This document shows, piece after piece, positions 26,738-35,714 of a stretch of 64,000 nt of DNA (positions within the stretch are counted from its first letter, which is position 1; every line of letters starts with the position of its first letter). Location: the NCBI RefSeq assembly GCF_009708005.2, contig NZ_CP052757.1, positions 496,001-560,000 of the forward strand, given 5' to 3'. This stretch comes from Cellulosimicrobium protaetiae (lineage in GTDB: Bacteria > Actinomycetota > Actinomycetes > Actinomycetales > Cellulomonadaceae). Under the pieces are notes generated by a model. It was given only the letters and a program-made list of their open reading frames with translations. It was not told where the DNA came from and did not search any database. A program made the translations under genes and the position numbers.

Positions 26738-29137
26738 GTGGCGCGATCCACGAGGACGAACGGACGGACGACCCCCCGCGGGCGCCGTCGGTTCTTCAAC
26801 TACCCGCGCTCGCACGTCACGAGCTTCCGTCGCTGGCTGCCCTCGTGGCGCGTCGTCGTCGGGACCATGCTGACCGGCGTCGCGCTCGTCGCGGGCGTGC
26901 TCGTCGCCGCGTGGTACACGACCGACGTCCCGAGCTCGCTCCCCGGCGTCGACAAGCAGACCTCGACGGTCTACTGGGGCGACGGCGCGACGGAGATGGG
27001 CACGTTCGCCTCGGAGGACCGCACCCTCGTCGACTTCGCGACGCTGCCCGACTACGTGGGCAACGCCGTCGTGGCCTCGGAGGACCGCACGTTCTGGACG
27101 AACTCCGGGGTCGACGTCAAGGGCATCGGCCGAGCGCTGCTCAACAACCTTCAGGGTGGGGACCGCCAGGGGGCCTCGACGCTCACGCAGCAGTACGTCG
27201 AGCGCTACTACACGGACACGGTCACCGACTACGCCGGGAAATTCCGCGAGGTCATCCTCGCGCTCAAGATCACCCAGGCGCAGAAGAAGGAAGTCATCCT
27301 CGGCAACTACCTGAACACCATCTACTTCGGCCGCGGCGCCAACGGCATCCAGGCCGCCGCGCAGAAGTACTACGGGGTGAACGCCGCCGACCTCACGGTC
27401 TCGCAGTCCGCGATGATCGCGGGCATCATCCCGAACCCGACCTACTGGGACCCGGCCAACGACCTGGCCCAGGCGACGCACCGCTGGGACCGCACGCTCG
27501 ACAACATGCTCGAGGACGGGCACATCGACAAGGCGCAGTTCGACGAGGCGATCGCCGCGGGCTTCCCGATGCCGGTCGAGTACGTGAAGTCCGACAAGCT
27601 CGCCGGCCCGACGGGCTACCTCCTCACGGAGGCGCGCGACGAGCTCGCCAGGCTCGGGATCGACGAGGAGGACCTCTTCACGGGCGGCTACCAGGTGACG
27701 ACGACGATCGACCCGGCGATGCAGCAGGCGGCCGTCGCCACCGCCGACTCCTTGCCCCAGGAGGCCCGCGGGGACGACAACCCGGTCTCACCCAACCTCC
27801 GCGCCGCCATCGTGTCGATCGATCCCAACGACGGCTCGATCCGAGCCCTCTACGGCGGCGCCGACTATCTCAGCAAGCCGTTCAACGACGCGACCCAGGG
27901 CTCGGCCCAGGGCGGCTCGACGTTCAAGCCGTTCACGCTCGTCGCGGCGCTCGAGAACGGCCACACACTCGACGAGCGGTACGACGGCAACTCCCCGATG
28001 ACGTTCGACGGTGCGAACGACGGCGGCGACTGGAAGGTCCGCAACTTCAGCGACCACAGCTGGGGCAACATCGACCTCGTCGAGGCGACCGCCCAGTCGG
28101 TCAACACCGTGTACGCCGAGCTCAACATCGAGACCGGCCCGGAGAAGACGGCCGAGGTCGCGACCCGGCTGGGCATCGAGGACGGCAAGGTCGCCCCCAA
28201 CGCGTCCAACGTGCTCGGCACCGCGACGGTGACCCCGCTCGAGCTCACCAACGCGTACGCGACGATCGCGGCCGGCGGGCAGAAGGCGACCCCGCACATC
28301 ATCGCGAAGGTCGTCGACTCGCGCGGCAACCTCAAGTACGAGGCTCCCGGTGCAGAAGACCGGACGCCGGAGTTCAGCACCGAGACCATGGCGGCGACGC
28401 AGTACGCGCTGTCCCAGGTCGTGGAGCAGGGATCGGGCGAGCCCGCCCAGGCGATCGGGCGACCCGCGGCCGGCAAGACCGGCACGTCGAACGAGAACAA
28501 GTCGGCCTGGTTCGCCGGCTTCACGCCGGGTCTCGCGACCGTCGTCGGCCTGTACCAGACCGGGCCGAACAACGAGCAGGAGCAGATCACGCCGTTCGGC
28601 AAGTGGGCCGACATGCGCAACCCCGAGATCACCGGTGGTTCGTGGCCCGTCGAGGCGTGGACGTCGTACATGCAGGCCGCCACGGCGAACCTGCCGGTCG
28701 GCGAGTTCCTGCAGTACACGCCCCCCAAGCCGCAGCCGACCGAGACCCCCACGGAGACCCCGTCGGAGACGCCGACGGAGGAGACGCCGACCGAGGAGCC
28801 CGTGGAGCCGGAGCAGCCGGAGAACGTCACGGTGCCGAGCGTCGTCGGGATGGAGAGCAGGGCCGCCCGCGCCCAGCTCGAGGCGGCGGGGCTCAAGGTG
28901 CAGATCACCGAGGAGTTCTCCGACCAGCAGCCGCGAGGTTTCGTCCTCAGCCAGTCGTCGATGGCCCAGGTGCCGCCGGGGTCGACGATCTCCCTCGTGG
29001 TCTCGAAGGGGCCGGACCCGGGCCAGCAGCCGACCGAAGAGCCCACCGACGAGCCGACCGACGGCCAGGATCCGGGTGGTGGCAACAATGGTGGCGGGGG
29101 GAACCCCGGTGGCGGGGGGAACCCCGGCGGGGGCTGA
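26738..29137 (+). CDS. Class A penicillin-binding protein (PonA1-like) with PASTA domain
   Basis: A 799-residue bifunctional cell-wall synthase. It has a basic cytoplasmic tail, a membrane anchor (VVVGTMLTGVALVAGVLVAAW) and a GT51 transglycosylase with VASEDRTFW and GASTLTQQYVER. The transpeptidase has the active Ser in GGSTFKPF, the SVN motif and GKTGTS. A Pro/Thr/Glu linker (PTETPTETPSETPTEE) leads to one PASTA domain (VPSVVGMESRAARAQLEAAGL) and a Gly-rich tail (NNGGGGNPGGGGNPGGG). GTG at 26738 follows GAGGAAGG. It is the PonA1 orthologue by gene order (Rv0050). The GT51 motif reads EDRTFW, lacking the usual His after Phe, as in several actinobacterial PonA proteins. Confidence 0.94.
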   Translation: MARSTRTNGRTTPRGRRRFFNYPRSHVTSFRRWLPSWRVVVGTMLTGVALVAGVLVAAWYTTDVPSSLPGVDKQTSTVYWGDGATEMGTFASEDRTLVDFATLPDYVGNAVVASEDRTFWTNSGVDVKGIGRALLNNLQGGDRQGASTLTQQYVERYYTDTVTDYAGKFREVILALKITQAQKKEVILGNYLNTIYFGRGANGIQAAAQKYYGVNAADLTVSQSAMIAGIIPNPTYWDPANDLAQATHRWDRTLDNMLEDGHIDKAQFDEAIAAGFPMPVEYVKSDKLAGPTGYLLTEARDELARLGIDEEDLFTGGYQVTTTIDPAMQQAAVATADSLPQEARGDDNPVSPNLRAAIVSIDPNDGSIRALYGGADYLSKPFNDATQGSAQGGSTFKPFTLVAALENGHTLDERYDGNSPMTFDGANDGGDWKVRNFSDHSWGNIDLVEATAQSVNTVYAELNIETGPEKTAEVATRLGIEDGKVAPNASNVLGTATVTPLELTNAYATIAAGGQKATPHIIAKVVDSRGNLKYEAPGAEDRTPEFSTETMAATQYALSQVVEQGSGEPAQAIGRPAAGKTGTSNENKSAWFAGFTPGLATVVGLYQTGPNNEQEQITPFGKWADMRNPEITGGSWPVEAWTSYMQAATANLPVGEFLQYTPPKPQPTETPTETPSETPTEETPTEEPVEPEQPENVTVPSVVGMESRAARAQLEAAGLKVQITEEFSDQQPRGFVLSQSSMAQVPPGSTISLVVSKGPDPGQQPTEEPTDEPTDGQDPGGGNNGGGGNPGGGGNPGGG

Positions 29138-29181
29138 TCCGCCGTCCGGCCGCAGATTTCCAGGGGCCCGCGCGAAGCGGG

Positions 29182-29261
29182 TACCCTGGGGAGCTGCCGT
29201 CCGCTCGTCGGGCGGCAGCAGCACGAATGCATGAACCCTCCTGTCACGGAGAGACCGTGAC
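29182..29261 (+). promoter_or_regulatory. Leader of the rpsF operon with two hairpins
   Basis: TACCCT at 29182-29187 is a plausible -10 box. Right after it, GCTGCCG and CGGCAGC (29193-29219) form one stem, and GTCACGG/CCGTGAC (29243-29261) forms another about 30 bases before the rpsF ATG. rpsF leaders in many bacteria bind the S6:S18 complex, so an autoregulatory RNA is possible. I could not match the known motif with certainty. The first hairpin could also terminate the upstream gene. Confidence 0.45.
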
Positions 29262-29291
29262 CGCGAAGACCAGAGGAGGTGGGTTATCCGC

Positions 29292-29582
29292 ATGCGTCAG
29301 TACGAACTGATGATCATCCTCGACCCCGAGATCGAGGAGCGCACCGTCGCCCCGTCGCTCGACAAGTACCTGTCGGTCATCAAGACCGACGGCGGCTCCG
29401 TCGACAAGGTGGACATCTGGGGCCGTCGCCGCCTGGCGTACGACATCAACAAGAAGTCCGAGGGCATCTACGCGGTCGTCGACTTCACGTCGACCTCCGA
29501 CACCGCCAAGGAGCTGGACCGTCAGCTCGGCCTCAACGAGGTCGTCCTGCGGACCAAGATCCTGCGCACGGACGCTCGCTGA
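29292..29582 (+). CDS. rpsF: Ribosomal protein bS6
   Basis: A 96-residue small-subunit protein starting [19 protein letters not shown], with the conserved [18 protein letters not shown]. It binds S18 and 16S rRNA in the platform. A strong ribosome site (AGAGGAGGTGGG) precedes the ATG. First gene of rpsF-ssb-rpsR-rplI. Confidence 0.98.
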   Translation: MRQYELMIILDPEIEERTVAPSLDKYLSVIKTDGGSVDKVDIWGRRRLAYDINKKSEGIYAVVDFTSTSDTAKELDRQLGLNEVVLRTKILRTDAR

Positions 29583-29726
29583 TCCTCCCCGCGTCCCCCG
29601 TTCGTCCGTCCCGCACCGGGATGCTGCACGCCGTAGCGCGTGTGGGCGCCGCGTGATGGGATGAGCGACGCGAGACCGTTACGAGCACGAACGCGACGAT
29701 GCTGACGACACACGAAGGAGCTGGCC

Positions 29727-30272
<546 letters not shown>

Positions 30273-30373
30273 TCGCCCGCCACTCCCAGAACACACACCC
30301 GTCCCCGCGGGTGCCGCGCCGCTCGTCGGCGCGGACCGCGCGCGGGGATCGCACCTTGTAGAGGAGCAACACC

Positions 30374-30610
30374 ATGGCGAAGCCTGTGGTGCGCAAGCCC
30401 AAGAAGAAGTCCAACCCGCTGAAGTCGGCCAAGATCGAGTCGGTCGACTACAAGGACACCGCGCTGCTGCGCAAGTTCATCTCCGACCGCGGCAAGATCC
30501 GCGCGCGTCGCGTGACCGGCGTCTCCGTCCAGGAGCAGCGTCAGATCGCCCGTGCGGTGAAGAACGCGCGCGAGATGGCGCTGCTGCCGTACACGTCGAC
30601 GGCTCGCTGA
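30374..30610 (+). CDS. rpsR: Ribosomal protein bS18 (zinc-free type)
   Basis: A 78-residue S18 with the core [22 protein letters not shown]. No cysteines are present, so it is the C-minus form without the zinc ribbon found in some paralogues. The ATG follows GAGGAG. It partners S6 on the 30S platform. Confidence 0.97.
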   Translation: MAKPVVRKPKKKSNPLKSAKIESVDYKDTALLRKFISDRGKIRARRVTGVSVQEQRQIARAVKNAREMALLPYTSTAR

Positions 30611-30629
30611 GCGGGAAGGGAGAGAACTC

Positions 30630-31076
30630 ATGGCCAAGCTGATCCTGACCCACGAGGTCACCGGTCTCGGTGAGCCCGGCGACGTCGTCGAGGTGAAGGA
30701 CGGGTACGCCCGTAACTTCCTCGTCCCGCGCAAGCTCGCCACGCCGTGGTCCAAGGGCGCCGAGTCCGAGATCACCGCGATCCGCAAGGCGCGCAAGGCT
30801 CGCGAGATCGCGTCGCTCGACGACGCGAAGGCGATCCGCGACTCGCTGCAGTCGAAGCCGGTCGTCGTCGAGGCGAAGGCCGGCGCTGCCGGTCGCCTCT
30901 TCGGTGCGGTGACGACGGCGGACATCGCGTCCGCCGTGACCGCTGCGGGCGCGTCGGTCGACAAGCGCAAGATCGAGATCGGTCAGCCGATCAAGGCGAC
31001 GGGGGACTACACGGTCTCCGTCCGCCTCCACCCGGAGGTCTCCGCGACCCTCGCGGTGAAGGTCGTCGCTGCCTGA
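30630..31076 (+). CDS. rplI: Ribosomal protein bL9
   Basis: A 148-residue large-subunit protein. The N-terminal domain has the signature [20 protein letters not shown], followed by the long connecting helix and a C-terminal domain containing [15 protein letters not shown]. It follows rpsR by 19 bases with a good ribosome site (GGGAAGGGAGAG) and ends the operon before a large hairpin. Confidence 0.98.
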   Translation: MAKLILTHEVTGLGEPGDVVEVKDGYARNFLVPRKLATPWSKGAESEITAIRKARKAREIASLDDAKAIRDSLQSKPVVVEAKAGAAGRLFGAVTTADIASAVTAAGASVDKRKIEIGQPIKATGDYTVSVRLHPEVSATLAVKVVAA

Positions 31077-31095
31077 TCTGCTGCTGAGCAGTCCT

Positions 31096-31133
31096 CGAAG
31101 GCCCGGTCCCTCCTCGGAGGGGCCGGGCCTTCG
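31096..31133. terminator. Terminator of the rpsF-ssb-rpsR-rplI operon
   Basis: CGAAGGCCCGG (31096-31106) pairs with CCGGGCCTTCG (31123-31133). An inner CCCTCC/GGAGGG stem extends the helix almost continuously. It lies 20 bases after rplI and 7 bases before the end of the convergent MATE gene, so it can serve both. Confidence 0.9.
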
Positions 31134-31139
31134 TGCTGG

Positions 31140-32570
31140 TCACGCCGTGCCGGTGACCATCCAGGCGCTGCCGCGGGCACGCAGGCCGGTGGTGACGGCG
31201 CGGGCCGCCATGAAGACCCCCGCGAACGCGAGCCACAGCCACGCGAGGCCCGCTGCGCCGTCGGGCGCCCAGTGCCGGACGGCGAGGGCGAACGGCACGT
31301 AGACGACGAGCGTGAGCATGCCCGCCCAGGCGAGGAAGCGACCGTCGCCGGCGCCGATGAGGACGCCGTCGAGCACGAACACCCACCCCGCCATGGGCAT
31401 CAGGAGCCCGCACACGGCCATGCCGACGGCGACGGCGGCGCGCACGTCCGGGTCGGACGTGAAGAGCGGCGCGAACCACCAGCCGCCCGCGGCCATGACG
31501 AGGCCGATCGCCGCGCCCGCTGCGACCCCCCATTGGAGGGTGCGGCGCAGGACGGCGCGGACGCGCGGGACGTCGTCGGCCCCGAGCCCGTACCCGACGA
31601 GCGCCTGCGCGGCGATGGCGAGCGCGTCGAGCGCGAACGCGGCGAGGCCCCAGACGGAGTTCACGACCTGGTAGCCGGCCAGCGTGACCTCGCCGAGCCC
31701 GGTCGCGACGAACACGGTGAGGAGGATCGCGAGGCGCAGCGAGAGCGTGCGGACGAAGAGCGGGGCGCCCGCGCGCGCGTTCGACCAGATGCCGCCGGCG
31801 GCGGGGCGCAGGGACGCGCCGTGGCGGCGTGCGCCGCGCACGACCACGACGACGAGCACCGCGCCCATGGTGAGCTGGGCGACGGCCGTGCCGATGCCCG
31901 AACCGGCGATCCCCAGACCCGCGCCGTAGACGAGGACGACGTTGAGGACGGCGTTGAACGTCGCGCCGCCCGCAGCGACCCACAGGGGCGTCTTCGTGTC
32001 CTGCATGCCGCGCAGCACGCCTGTGGACGCGAGCACGAGGAGCATCCCGGGGAGGCCGAGGGCGGACCAGCGCAGGTAGACGACGGCGTGCTCGGCCACC
32101 TCGCCGGTCCCGCCCATCGCGCCGACGGCCCAGGGCGCGGTCGCCCACAGAGCGGCGGCGAGCAGGACGCCGAGCCCGACCGCGAGCCACAGCCCGTCGA
32201 CGCCGGACTGGAGCGCCTCGCGCGTGTGCCCGGCGCCGATGCGGCGGGCGACCGCAGCCGTCGTCGCGTAGGCGAGGAAGACGCACAGCCCGACGAGCGT
32301 GACGAGGAGCGTCGAGGCGAGCGAGAGTCCCGCGAGCTGGGCGGTGCCGAGGTGGCCGACCACCGCGCTGTCCACGAGCACGAAGAGGGGCTCTGCGACG
32401 AGCGCGCCGAGGGCGGGGACGGCGAGCGCGAGGATCTCGCGGTCGAGCCGGGAGCGGGTGCGGCGACCTGTGGACGACGGCGCGGGGTCGGGTGGCGTCC
32501 GGGTGTCGCCGGAGTGGCCGGGCGGTGTCCGGCGTGTCGTCGGCGTGTCGTCGGACTTTCTTTCATCCAC
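31140..32570 (-). CDS. MATE-family efflux transporter (DinF-like)
   Basis: A 476-residue membrane protein with 12 predicted membrane segments. Family marks are LDREILALAVPALGALVAEPLFVLVDSAVVGHLG (split over the first helix pair), STGVLRGMQDTKTPL and GYQVVNSVWGLAAFALDALAIAAQ. It exports cationic compounds in exchange for Na+ or H+. The N-terminal 45 residues are hydrophilic. GTG at 32570 is the likeliest start, though its ribosome site (AGGGG) is close. The open frame extends upstream through the DnaA-box region, which I take as non-coding. Confidence 0.87.
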   Translation of the reverse strand: MDERKSDDTPTTRRTPPGHSGDTRTPPDPAPSSTGRRTRSRLDREILALAVPALGALVAEPLFVLVDSAVVGHLGTAQLAGLSLASTLLVTLVGLCVFLAYATTAAVARRIGAGHTREALQSGVDGLWLAVGLGVLLAAALWATAPWAVGAMGGTGEVAEHAVVYLRWSALGLPGMLLVLASTGVLRGMQDTKTPLWVAAGGATFNAVLNVVLVYGAGLGIAGSGIGTAVAQLTMGAVLVVVVVRGARRHGASLRPAAGGIWSNARAGAPLFVRTLSLRLAILLTVFVATGLGEVTLAGYQVVNSVWGLAAFALDALAIAAQALVGYGLGADDVPRVRAVLRRTLQWGVAAGAAIGLVMAAGGWWFAPLFTSDPDVRAAVAVGMAVCGLLMPMAGWVFVLDGVLIGAGDGRFLAWAGMLTLVVYVPFALAVRHWAPDGAAGLAWLWLAFAGVFMAARAVTTGLRARGSAWMVTGTA

Positions 32571-32616
32571 ACCCCTGAGGGTAGTGACGAGGCTGGTCAG
32601 GGGCCGCTCACGCTGA

Positions 32617-32726
32617 TGTACACAGGGAGATCGTGAGGTTGTCCACACCGTTTTCCACCGGGTGTGCACAGTGTGGGGGACTGTGTCCACAGGTTCGGGG
32701 GTGCCTGTCCACCGGGCGTGCACAGG
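32617..32726. promoter_or_regulatory. Cluster of DnaA-box-like motifs upstream of dnaB
   Basis: Within 110 bases are TTGTCCACA (32639-32647, perfect actinobacterial DnaA box), TTTTCCACC (32651-32659), GTGTCCACA (32683-32691) and CTGTCCACC (32705-32713). On the other strand are near matches in TGTACACAG, TGTGCACAG and GTGCACAGG. The cluster lies directly upstream of the dnaB promoter. Confidence 0.65.
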
Positions 32727-32731
32727 GTCGT

Positions 32732-32760
32732 TTGCGGGGTGCGGGACCGCGATCTAGTGT
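32732..32760 (+). promoter_or_regulatory. Putative dnaB promoter
   Basis: TTGCGG (32732-32737) and TAGTGT (32755-32760) are spaced exactly 17 bases apart. This implies a leader of about 140 bases before the dnaB ATG, with the DnaA-box cluster immediately upstream. Confidence 0.6.
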
Positions 32761-32907
32761 CGCGGGGTCGTGCCTGTCGGAGGCGGGAGGCGCGGTCACC
32801 GGGACAGTCGTGTGGGTGGCCCGCTGTAGAACACGTGTACGACGAAGGTTTGTCCCGGTCGCGCGGCCCTCGGCGGGTCGTGACGGGCTCGGGGGAGCGA
32901 GGGGCGC

Positions 32908-35499
32908 ATGTCGATCGAGGAGCTCGAGGAGAGCTACGGGGGACCGGGGCCGTCAGGTTTCGACCGGACGCCACCCCAGGACGTCGCGGCGGAGATGAGC
33001 GTGCTCGGCGGCATGCTGCTGTCCAAGGACGCCATCGCCGACGTCATCGAGCAGATCCGCGGCTCCGACTTCTACCGCCCCGCGCACGAGGTCGTCTACG
33101 AGTCGATCATCGACCTCTACGGCCGCGGCGAGCCCGCCGACGCCATCACCGTCGTCGCCGAGCTGACCAAGCGCGGCGAGCTGCAGCGCATCGGCGGCGC
33201 CCCGTACATCCACGACCTCATGGCCGGCGTCCCGACCGCCGCCAACGCCGGGTACTACGCGCGCATCGTGCGCGAGCGCGCCGTGCTCCGGCGCCTCGTC
33301 GAGGCCGGCACGCGCATCGTGCAGCTCGGCTACGCGACCGACGGCGGCGACGTCGACGAGATCGTCAACAACGCCCAGGCCGAGGTCTACGCCGTCACCG
33401 AGCGGCGCACGACCGAGGACTACCTCCCGCTCTCGGAGATCCTCGGCCCGACGTTCGACGAGATCGAGGCCGCGCAGGGCCGCGGCGAGGGCATGACCGG
33501 CGTCCCGACCGGCTACTCCGACTTCGACCGGCTCACCAACGGTCTGCACCCCGGCCAGATGATCGTCGTCGCGGCGCGACCGGCCATCGGCAAGGCCCTC
33601 GCGCTCGACACGCCGCTTCCCACGCCGTCGGGCTGGACGACGATGGGCGACGTCGCGGTCGGCGACCTGCTCGTCTCCGCGGACGGGACGCCCACACGCG
33701 TCGTCGGGGCGACCGAGGTCATGGTCGACCGCCCGTGCTACGAGGTCGAGCTCGACGACGGCACGGTGATCGTCGCGGACGCGCAGCACCAGTGGGTGAC
33801 GTCGACCCGCTCGCAGCGACGCGCGGTGCGCGCCGGCGAGACGCCCGAGTCGTCCGTGCGCACGACCGAGGAGCTCGCCGCCACGGTCCGGACCGCGACG
33901 GCCGACCGGCGCGCGAACCACTCGATCGCCACCGCAGCGCCGCTCGACCTTCCGGATGCCGACCTCCCGATCCACCCGTACGCACTCGGCGTCTGGCTGG
34001 GCGACGGCAGCTCCCGACGCGCCGAGTTCACCTCGGCCGACCCTGAGATCGCGATGCGGATCGAAGGCCTCGGGTACGTCGCACAGCCGAAGGGGAGCGC
34101 GAAGGGTCGTGCGCGGGCGTACAACATGCTTCTCCCTGGGGCCGAGGCCCTGGGTCGAGCGTGCATCGTCTGCGGCACCGAGTTCGCGCCCAAGAGGGCG
34201 ACGCTCTTGGCGTGCGGAAAGGTGTGCGCAGCGCGTTCGCGCGGTATGGAGCGGCCGGCGCCACCGACGTGCCCCGACTGCGGCAAGCCCGGCTGGGGCT
34301 TCCGCCGGTGCCAGGAGTGCCACACCGCGAACGGCACCATGAGCGGTCGGCTCCGGACGCTCGGTGTGCTGTCGAACAAGCACATCCCTGCGTCCTACCT
34401 GCGCGCGAGCGAGGCCCAGCGTCGAGACCTTCTGGCGGGTCTGCTCGACACCGACGGCACCGTCATGCCGCAGGGCAGCGTTCAGATCAGCCTGACGAGC
34501 GAGCGCCTCGCGCGCGAGACGCGTGAGCTCGTCCTGTCGCTCGGGTACCGCACGGGGTGGTCGACGAAGACCGTGAAGGGGCGGACCGAGGCGTCGTCGA
34601 CGGCGTACACGATCACCTTCACGACCGAGGACGACGTCTTCTGGCTGGAGCGCAAGCGCCTCGTCCACAAGGAGCGTCGTCGCCCGGGCACCGCGCGGCT
34701 CACGTCACGGTTCGTCGTCGACGTCCGCCGGGTCGAGTCGGTGCCGGTGCGCTGCGTCGAGGTCGACCATCCCTCGCACCTGTATCTGGCGGGTCGCTCG
34801 ATGGTGCCCACGCACAACTCCGTGCTCGGCATCAACGTGGCGACCCATGCCGCGGTGCATCACCAGATGGCGTCCGTCATCTTCTCCCTGGAGATGAGCC
34901 GTAACGAGATCACCATGCGTCTTCTTGCCGCCGAGGCACGGGTGCCGCTGACGCGGATGCGGTCCGGGAAGATGGACGAGCAGGACTGGCAGAAGCTCGC
35001 GTCGACGATGGGCAAGGTCGCGGAGGCACCGTTGTTCATCGACGACTCGCCCAACATGTCGCTCATGGAGATCCGGGCGAAGTGCCGCCGCCTCAAGCAG
35101 CGGCACGACCTCAAGCTCGTCGTGATCGACTACCTCCAGCTCATGAGCTCCGGGAAGCGCGTCGAGTCGCGCCAGCAGGAGGTCTCCGAGTTTTCGCGTG
35201 CGCTCAAGCTCCTCGCGAAGGAGCTCGAGGTCCCGGTCATCGCGATCTCACAGCTGAACCGTGGTCCGGAGCAGCGCGGGGACAAGAAACCACAAATGAG
35301 CGATCTTCGTGAAAGTGGATCTATCGAACAAGATGCTGACGTTGTGATTCTTTTGCATCGCGAGGATGCATACGAAAAAGAATCGCCGCGGGCGGGCGAG
35401 GCCGACCTCATTGTTGCGAAGCATAGAAATGGTCCGACCGACACGATCACCGTAGCGTTCCAGGGCCATTATCAGCGGTTCGCCGACATGCAGATGTAG
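32908..35499 (+). CDS. dnaB: Replicative DNA helicase DnaB, interrupted by an intein
   Basis: An 863-residue precursor. Removing the 408-residue intein leaves a 455-residue helicase of normal length. The N-terminal domain (PPQDVAAEMSVLGGMLLSKDAI) binds primase. The RecA-like domain has Walker A ARPAIGK-SVLGIN split by the intein exactly after the P-loop Lys, Walker B LVVIDYLQLM, and the conserved end MSDLRESGSIEQDADVV. It unwinds DNA at the replication fork as a hexamer. The start ATG follows GGGGGAGCGAGGGG. The helicase is inactive unless the intein splices out. Codons in the last 70 residues are strikingly AT-rich compared with the rest. Confidence 0.97.
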   Translation: MSIEELEESYGGPGPSGFDRTPPQDVAAEMSVLGGMLLSKDAIADVIEQIRGSDFYRPAHEVVYESIIDLYGRGEPADAITVVAELTKRGELQRIGGAPYIHDLMAGVPTAANAGYYARIVRERAVLRRLVEAGTRIVQLGYATDGGDVDEIVNNAQAEVYAVTERRTTEDYLPLSEILGPTFDEIEAAQGRGEGMTGVPTGYSDFDRLTNGLHPGQMIVVAARPAIGKALALDTPLPTPSGWTTMGDVAVGDLLVSADGTPTRVVGATEVMVDRPCYEVELDDGTVIVADAQHQWVTSTRSQRRAVRAGETPESSVRTTEELAATVRTATADRRANHSIATAAPLDLPDADLPIHPYALGVWLGDGSSRRAEFTSADPEIAMRIEGLGYVAQPKGSAKGRARAYNMLLPGAEALGRACIVCGTEFAPKRATLLACGKVCAARSRGMERPAPPTCPDCGKPGWGFRRCQECHTANGTMSGRLRTLGVLSNKHIPASYLRASEAQRRDLLAGLLDTDGTVMPQGSVQISLTSERLARETRELVLSLGYRTGWSTKTVKGRTEASSTAYTITFTTEDDVFWLERKRLVHKERRRPGTARLTSRFVVDVRRVESVPVRCVEVDHPSHLYLAGRSMVPTHNSVLGINVATHAAVHHQMASVIFSLEMSRNEITMRLLAAEARVPLTRMRSGKMDEQDWQKLASTMGKVAEAPLFIDDSPNMSLMEIRAKCRRLKQRHDLKLVVIDYLQLMSSGKRVESRQQEVSEFSRALKLLAKELEVPVIAISQLNRGPEQRGDKKPQMSDLRESGSIEQDADVVILLHREDAYEKESPRAGEADLIVAKHRNGPTDTITVAFQGHYQRFADMQM
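33595..34818 (+). mobile_element. DnaB intein, class-3 type, with LAGLIDADG endonuclease
   Basis: Residues 230-637 of the precursor. It begins ALALDTPLPTPSGWTTMGD with Ala instead of Cys/Ser, and ends VPTHN before Ser+1. The class-3 WCT triad is present: Trp296 two residues after the block B His294, Cys616 in block F (RCVEVDHPS), and Thr635 before the terminal His-Asn. Splicing therefore likely starts at Cys616. Both endonuclease blocks are intact (LGVWLGDG at 360-367, LLAGLLDTDG at 508-517), so homing may be active. An insert at 419-471 carries four Cys pairs (CIVC, CGKVC, CPDC, CQEC) like zinc ribbons. Confidence 0.92.
35281..35430 (+). other. Low-GC, atypical-codon tract inside dnaB
   Basis: The first 100 bases (35281-35380) are 43 percent G+C by direct count, in a gene otherwise dominated by G/C-ending codons. 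Codons such as CTT, TTG, AGT, GGA, AAA and CAA cluster here, although the encoded protein segment is highly conserved in DnaB. Low GC continues unevenly past the stop codon to about 35540. Confidence 0.8.
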
Positions 35500-35639
35500 C
35501 GAGTATTTGTTGCGCACCTTTAACGACTGTCGAACCGGTGCCGCTGCGACGCATGTGTCTGAGCAGTTCGCGTCGTGACGCCCGGTGCCGTTGGAACGCG
35601 CGACGGCGGCGTGAAGTGGCCGGTCTTCTGACTCGCTCA

Positions 35640-35667
35640 GCCGCACCCACAAAAGCGCTGGTGCGGC
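35640..35667 (+). terminator. Hairpin after dnaB
   Basis: GCCGCACC (35640-35647) pairs with GGTGCGGC (35660-35667) around a 12-base loop, about 140 bases past the dnaB stop and 48 bases before argS. It may terminate dnaB transcripts. Confidence 0.6.
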
Positions 35668-35714
35668 TTCGTAGGCTGAGGCGCTCAGAGACACGTTCTG
35701 GGGATGAGGGGCTC

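Noticed and set aside
32571-32723. N-terminal extension of the MATE protein through the DnaA-box region
   Set aside because: The added residues (TVPHTVHTRWKTVWTT) come from DnaA-box-like repeats and precede the normal family start. A regulatory reading explains the sequence better.
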